Shown here: positions 8,216 to 9,381 of the stretch, one piece after another
How positions within the stretch are numbered: the stretch's first letter is position 1
How the letters are laid out: each line of letters begins with the position of its first letter
DNA from: Bacillota bacterium
Lineage (GTDB): Bacteria; Bacillota; Bacilli; Alicyclobacillales; SLC66
Length of the DNA: 9,381 nt
Direction of reading: 5' to 3'
Assembly: GCA_021820825.1 (NCBI GenBank)
Contig: JAKADD010000077.1
Span: 1 to 9,381 of the forward strand
Position numbers and translations under genes: made by a program
The notes under the pieces: generated by a model
Told to the model about the DNA's origin: nothing
Databases searched by the model: none
The model's input: only the letters and a program-made list of their open reading frames with translations

Positions 8216-9014
8216 AACGCGGACGCTCTGCCCGTACAATTGGAATGGAGTTCAGCCACGAGACATGCACTGGCAGGTCGTAGGCGTCGCTCAGGACCGC
8301 GTCGTTCAGAATGTCCTGCTTGGCGCCCGCCGCCAGCAGGCGACCATTTTTCAATACGGCGACATGCGTGATCTCCGGAAGAATTTCATCCGGATAATGC
8401 GTCACATAGAGAATTTGCGGACTGCCTCTCTGCGCAATCTGGGACAACGTAACGAGGACATGTTCGCGCGATGGGAAATCCAGTCCCGTGCACGGTTCAT
8501 CCAGAATCAGCAGTTGCGGGTCTGGCATCAGCGCGCGCGCCAGCAGAATCTTCCCCCGCTCTCCCTGCGAAAGCGTGCCGTAGGCGTGATCCGCGATCGC
8601 AAGCGCCCCCAGTTCAGCGAGCAGCCCCAACGCGCGCGCGCGTTCCTGCGCACTGCTTTCGCAAAACAGGGCGTGGGTCGCCGCCAGACCGCTGATCACC
8701 AGATTCACCGCCTGTTCATGCGGATCAAGCCGCGTGTCCATCTGCACACTGACAAAGCCGATGGCCTTGCGCAGTTCCCGCACATCGTACTGGCCAAAGG
8801 TATGACCCAGGATGGCCATGCTTCCCCGCGTAGCCCAGAGGTGACCCATGCAGAGTTGCAGCAGGGTTGTCTTGCCGGCTCCATTGGCGCCCAGCAGCGC
8901 CCAGTGCTCCCCCGCACGCGTCCGCAACTGAATGTCCTGCAACAGCCACTTTCCCTGACGCCTTATTCCAATACCGTCCATATCAATGATTGCAGGTATC
9001 TGTTCGATCTTCAT
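8214..9014 (-). CDS. ABC transporter-type ATP-binding protein, YlmA-like
   Basis: This is a single ATP-binding cassette of 266 residues. Numbered from ATG at 9014, it has Walker A GANGAGKT at 42-49, a Q-loop glutamine in SVQMDTR, the signature LSQGE at 148-152, Walker B LLILDEP with D172/E173, a D-loop GLDFPSRE, and the switch histidine H206 in THYPDEI. All catalytic parts are present, so it should hydrolyse ATP. GEHWALLG before Walker A and the overall shape recall stand-alone cassettes such as B. subtilis YlmA and the ModF/PhrA-like group, but this is recognition by eye. No membrane-spanning partner is in the window, so the substrate is unknown. The reading frame extends to an ATG at 9041. 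That codon would fall at the predicted transcription start and has no ribosome site, while ATG 9014 has a modest GGTGG 3 bases upstream. The stop overlaps the addB ribosome site. Confidence 0.9.
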   Translation of the reverse strand: MKIEQIPAIIDMDGIGIRRQGKWLLQDIQLRTRAGEHWALLGANGAGKTTLLQLCMGHLWATRGSMAILGHTFGQYDVRELRKAIGFVSVQMDTRLDPHEQAVNLVISGLAATHALFCESSAQERARALGLLAELGALAIADHAYGTLSQGERGKILLARALMPDPQLLILDEPCTGLDFPSREHVLVTLSQIAQRGSPQILYVTHYPDEILPEITHVAVLKNGRLLAAGAKQDILNDAVLSDAYDLPVHVSWLNSIPIVRAERPR

Positions 9015-9046
9015 CAACCACCATATCGTTGTCTCTGACATTGATC

Positions 9047-9075
9047 ATTGTACCGAATATCATCTGTTTTTGATA
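9047..9075 (-). promoter_or_regulatory. Possible promoter for the ATPase-addB-addA-metH operon
   Basis: On the minus strand, TACAAT (9052-9047) is a close match to the -10 consensus. The hexamer 17 bases upstream, TATCAA at 9075-9070, is a poor -35. The predicted start, near 9040, leaves a leader of about 26 bases before ATG 9014. This is the only gap upstream of the four genes, so a promoter is needed here or further upstream. Confidence 0.4.
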
Positions 9076-9099
9076 TCCAATCCATAAGGATGATACACT
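9070..9099 (+). promoter_or_regulatory. Probable SigA-type promoter for the divergent membrane-protein gene
   Basis: TTGATA (9070-9075, 5 of 6 to the -35 consensus) is followed after 18 bases by TACACT (9094-9099, 4 of 6 to the -10). The -10 is preceded by TGA, which fits an extended -10 element. The start would fall near 9106, giving a leader of about 30 bases with a ribosome site. Its -35 is the same six base pairs as the weak -35 proposed for the opposite strand, so the two promoters may compete. Confidence 0.5.
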
Positions 9100-9119
9100 G
9101 TTAACGAGTAAGACACCCT

Positions 9120-9125
9120 GAGGAG
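9120..9125 (+). promoter_or_regulatory. Ribosome binding site of the small membrane protein
   Basis: GAGGAG precedes two overlapping starts in different frames: ATG at 9133 (7 bases after the site) and GTG at 9135 (9 bases). Only the GTG frame stays open to the window end. Confidence 0.6.
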
Positions 9126-9132
9126 TTGAGTC

Positions 9133-9168
9133 ATGTGTACGTGTACCTACTGGCGCCATTTGCTCTGA
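9133..9168 (+). other. Possible 11-codon leader ORF overlapping the membrane-protein start
   Basis: The first ATG after the ribosome site opens MCTCTYWRHLL and stops at TGA 9166-9168. That stop overlaps an ATG (9168-9170) lying in the frame of the membrane protein, a TGATG arrangement typical of coupled genes. If used, it would be a leader peptide with downstream initiation at 9168. Against this, starting at 9168 would cut the first membrane helix of the larger protein to about eight hydrophobic residues, so chance is more likely. Confidence 0.15.
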
Positions 9169-9381
9169 TGCTCGCAATCGTCGTTGGCTTCGGGCCAAAA
9201 CGGATTCCTGTGCGCGCAGTGGTCTGGATGTCCGCCACAGTCCTGGCGCTCGCAGTGCTTGAATATCTGACGGGCTTCTTTCCAACGATCAACGTACTGT
9301 TTATTCTTTATATTCTCTTATTCACCGCGATGCTGCGCGTTACCCGTATTGTGATGGAACACTCCCTGCCACGTATGATGA
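9135..9381 (+). CDS. Small membrane protein of unknown function (3' end outside window)
   Basis: The 82 codons present encode a hydrophobic protein that I do not recognise. From the GTG at 9135 it shows three likely membrane segments: residues about 3-19 (YLLAPFALMLAIVVGF), about 28-50 (VVWMSATVLALAVLEYL and on) and about 52-67 (INVLFILYILLFTAML). Short basic stretches (GPKR, RVTR) follow the first and third segments. No catalytic motif or signal-peptidase site is visible. The GTG start is supported by GAGGAG 9 bases upstream and by the need for a full-length first helix. It is transcribed away from the ATPase-addBA operon behind its own probable promoter. A link to the ATPase, for example as a membrane partner, is conceivable but unsupported: the fragment does not look like a permease domain. 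Confidence 0.7.
   Translation, partial: MYVYLLAPFALMLAIVVGFGPKRIPVRAVVWMSATVLALAVLEYLTGFFPTINVLFILYILLFTAMLRVTRIVMEHSLPRMM

Noticed and set aside
8160..9038. Long plus-strand reading frame (292 codons) almost exactly antisense to the ABC ATPase gene.
   Set aside because: The minus strand encodes a full set of ABC motifs. The plus frame gives an Arg/Gln/His-rich protein with no recognisable fold and no ribosome site. Its openness follows from GC-rich codon choice.
9080..9094. Small inverted repeat ATCC-ATAA-GGAT in the intergenic region, considered as an operator or terminator.
   Set aside because: A four-base stem is within chance expectation and no U-run follows.
8983..9285. A 100-codon minus-strand frame covering the intergenic region and the start of the membrane-protein gene.
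   Set aside because: It overlaps both promoters and the membrane-protein gene, has no ribosome site and its translation is not protein-like. It also conflicts with the ATPase start.
1..9381. Search for CRISPR arrays, tRNA/rRNA genes, insertion-sequence ends, phage genes or toxin-antitoxin pairs.
   Set aside because: I saw none. Almost the whole window is occupied by intact housekeeping genes, and no gap exceeds about 120 bases.

Overview
The window looks like chromosomal DNA of a moderately GC-rich Bacillota (Firmicutes, Bacilli-like). The evidence is that double-strand-break repair is encoded by an AddA/AddB pair rather than RecBCD, that ribosome binding sites are strong and purine-rich, and that several genes start with GTG or TTG. 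A relative of the Alicyclobacillaceae would fit the base composition and codon use, but that is a guess from general character, not from a search.

Layout: four genes are packed on the minus strand and read from about 9014 down past position 1. They are a stand-alone ABC-type ATPase of the YlmA-like kind (8214-9014), addB (4707-8201), addA (944-4714) and the 5' part of metH (936 to beyond position 1). The first two are 12 bases apart with the preferred TTG start of addB. addB and addA overlap by 8 bases, and addA and metH are 7 bases apart. In two junctions the stop codon of the upstream gene forms part of the Shine-Dalgarno sequence of the next, so translational coupling is likely. Upstream of the ATPase a short intergenic region (about 9015-9134) carries what look like back-to-back promoters. 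The plus-strand one drives a small membrane protein of unknown function (9135 to the window end, incomplete).

Function: AddA supplies a UvrD/Rep-type helicase motor and a C-terminal RecB-type nuclease. AddB supplies a second nuclease, an iron-sulphur cluster and a degenerate helicase fold. Together they resect double-strand breaks and load RecA. Every motif I could check is intact. metH, cobalamin-dependent methionine synthase, shares no obvious pathway with them, and its place at the end of the same probable transcript is the most unusual feature of the layout. I saw no phage, transposon, CRISPR, rRNA or tRNA sequence, and nothing that amounts to a new system. The points worth a second look are small: an 11-residue tandem duplication in AddB, start-codon decisions, metH co-transcription, and a two-frame start region for the membrane protein.
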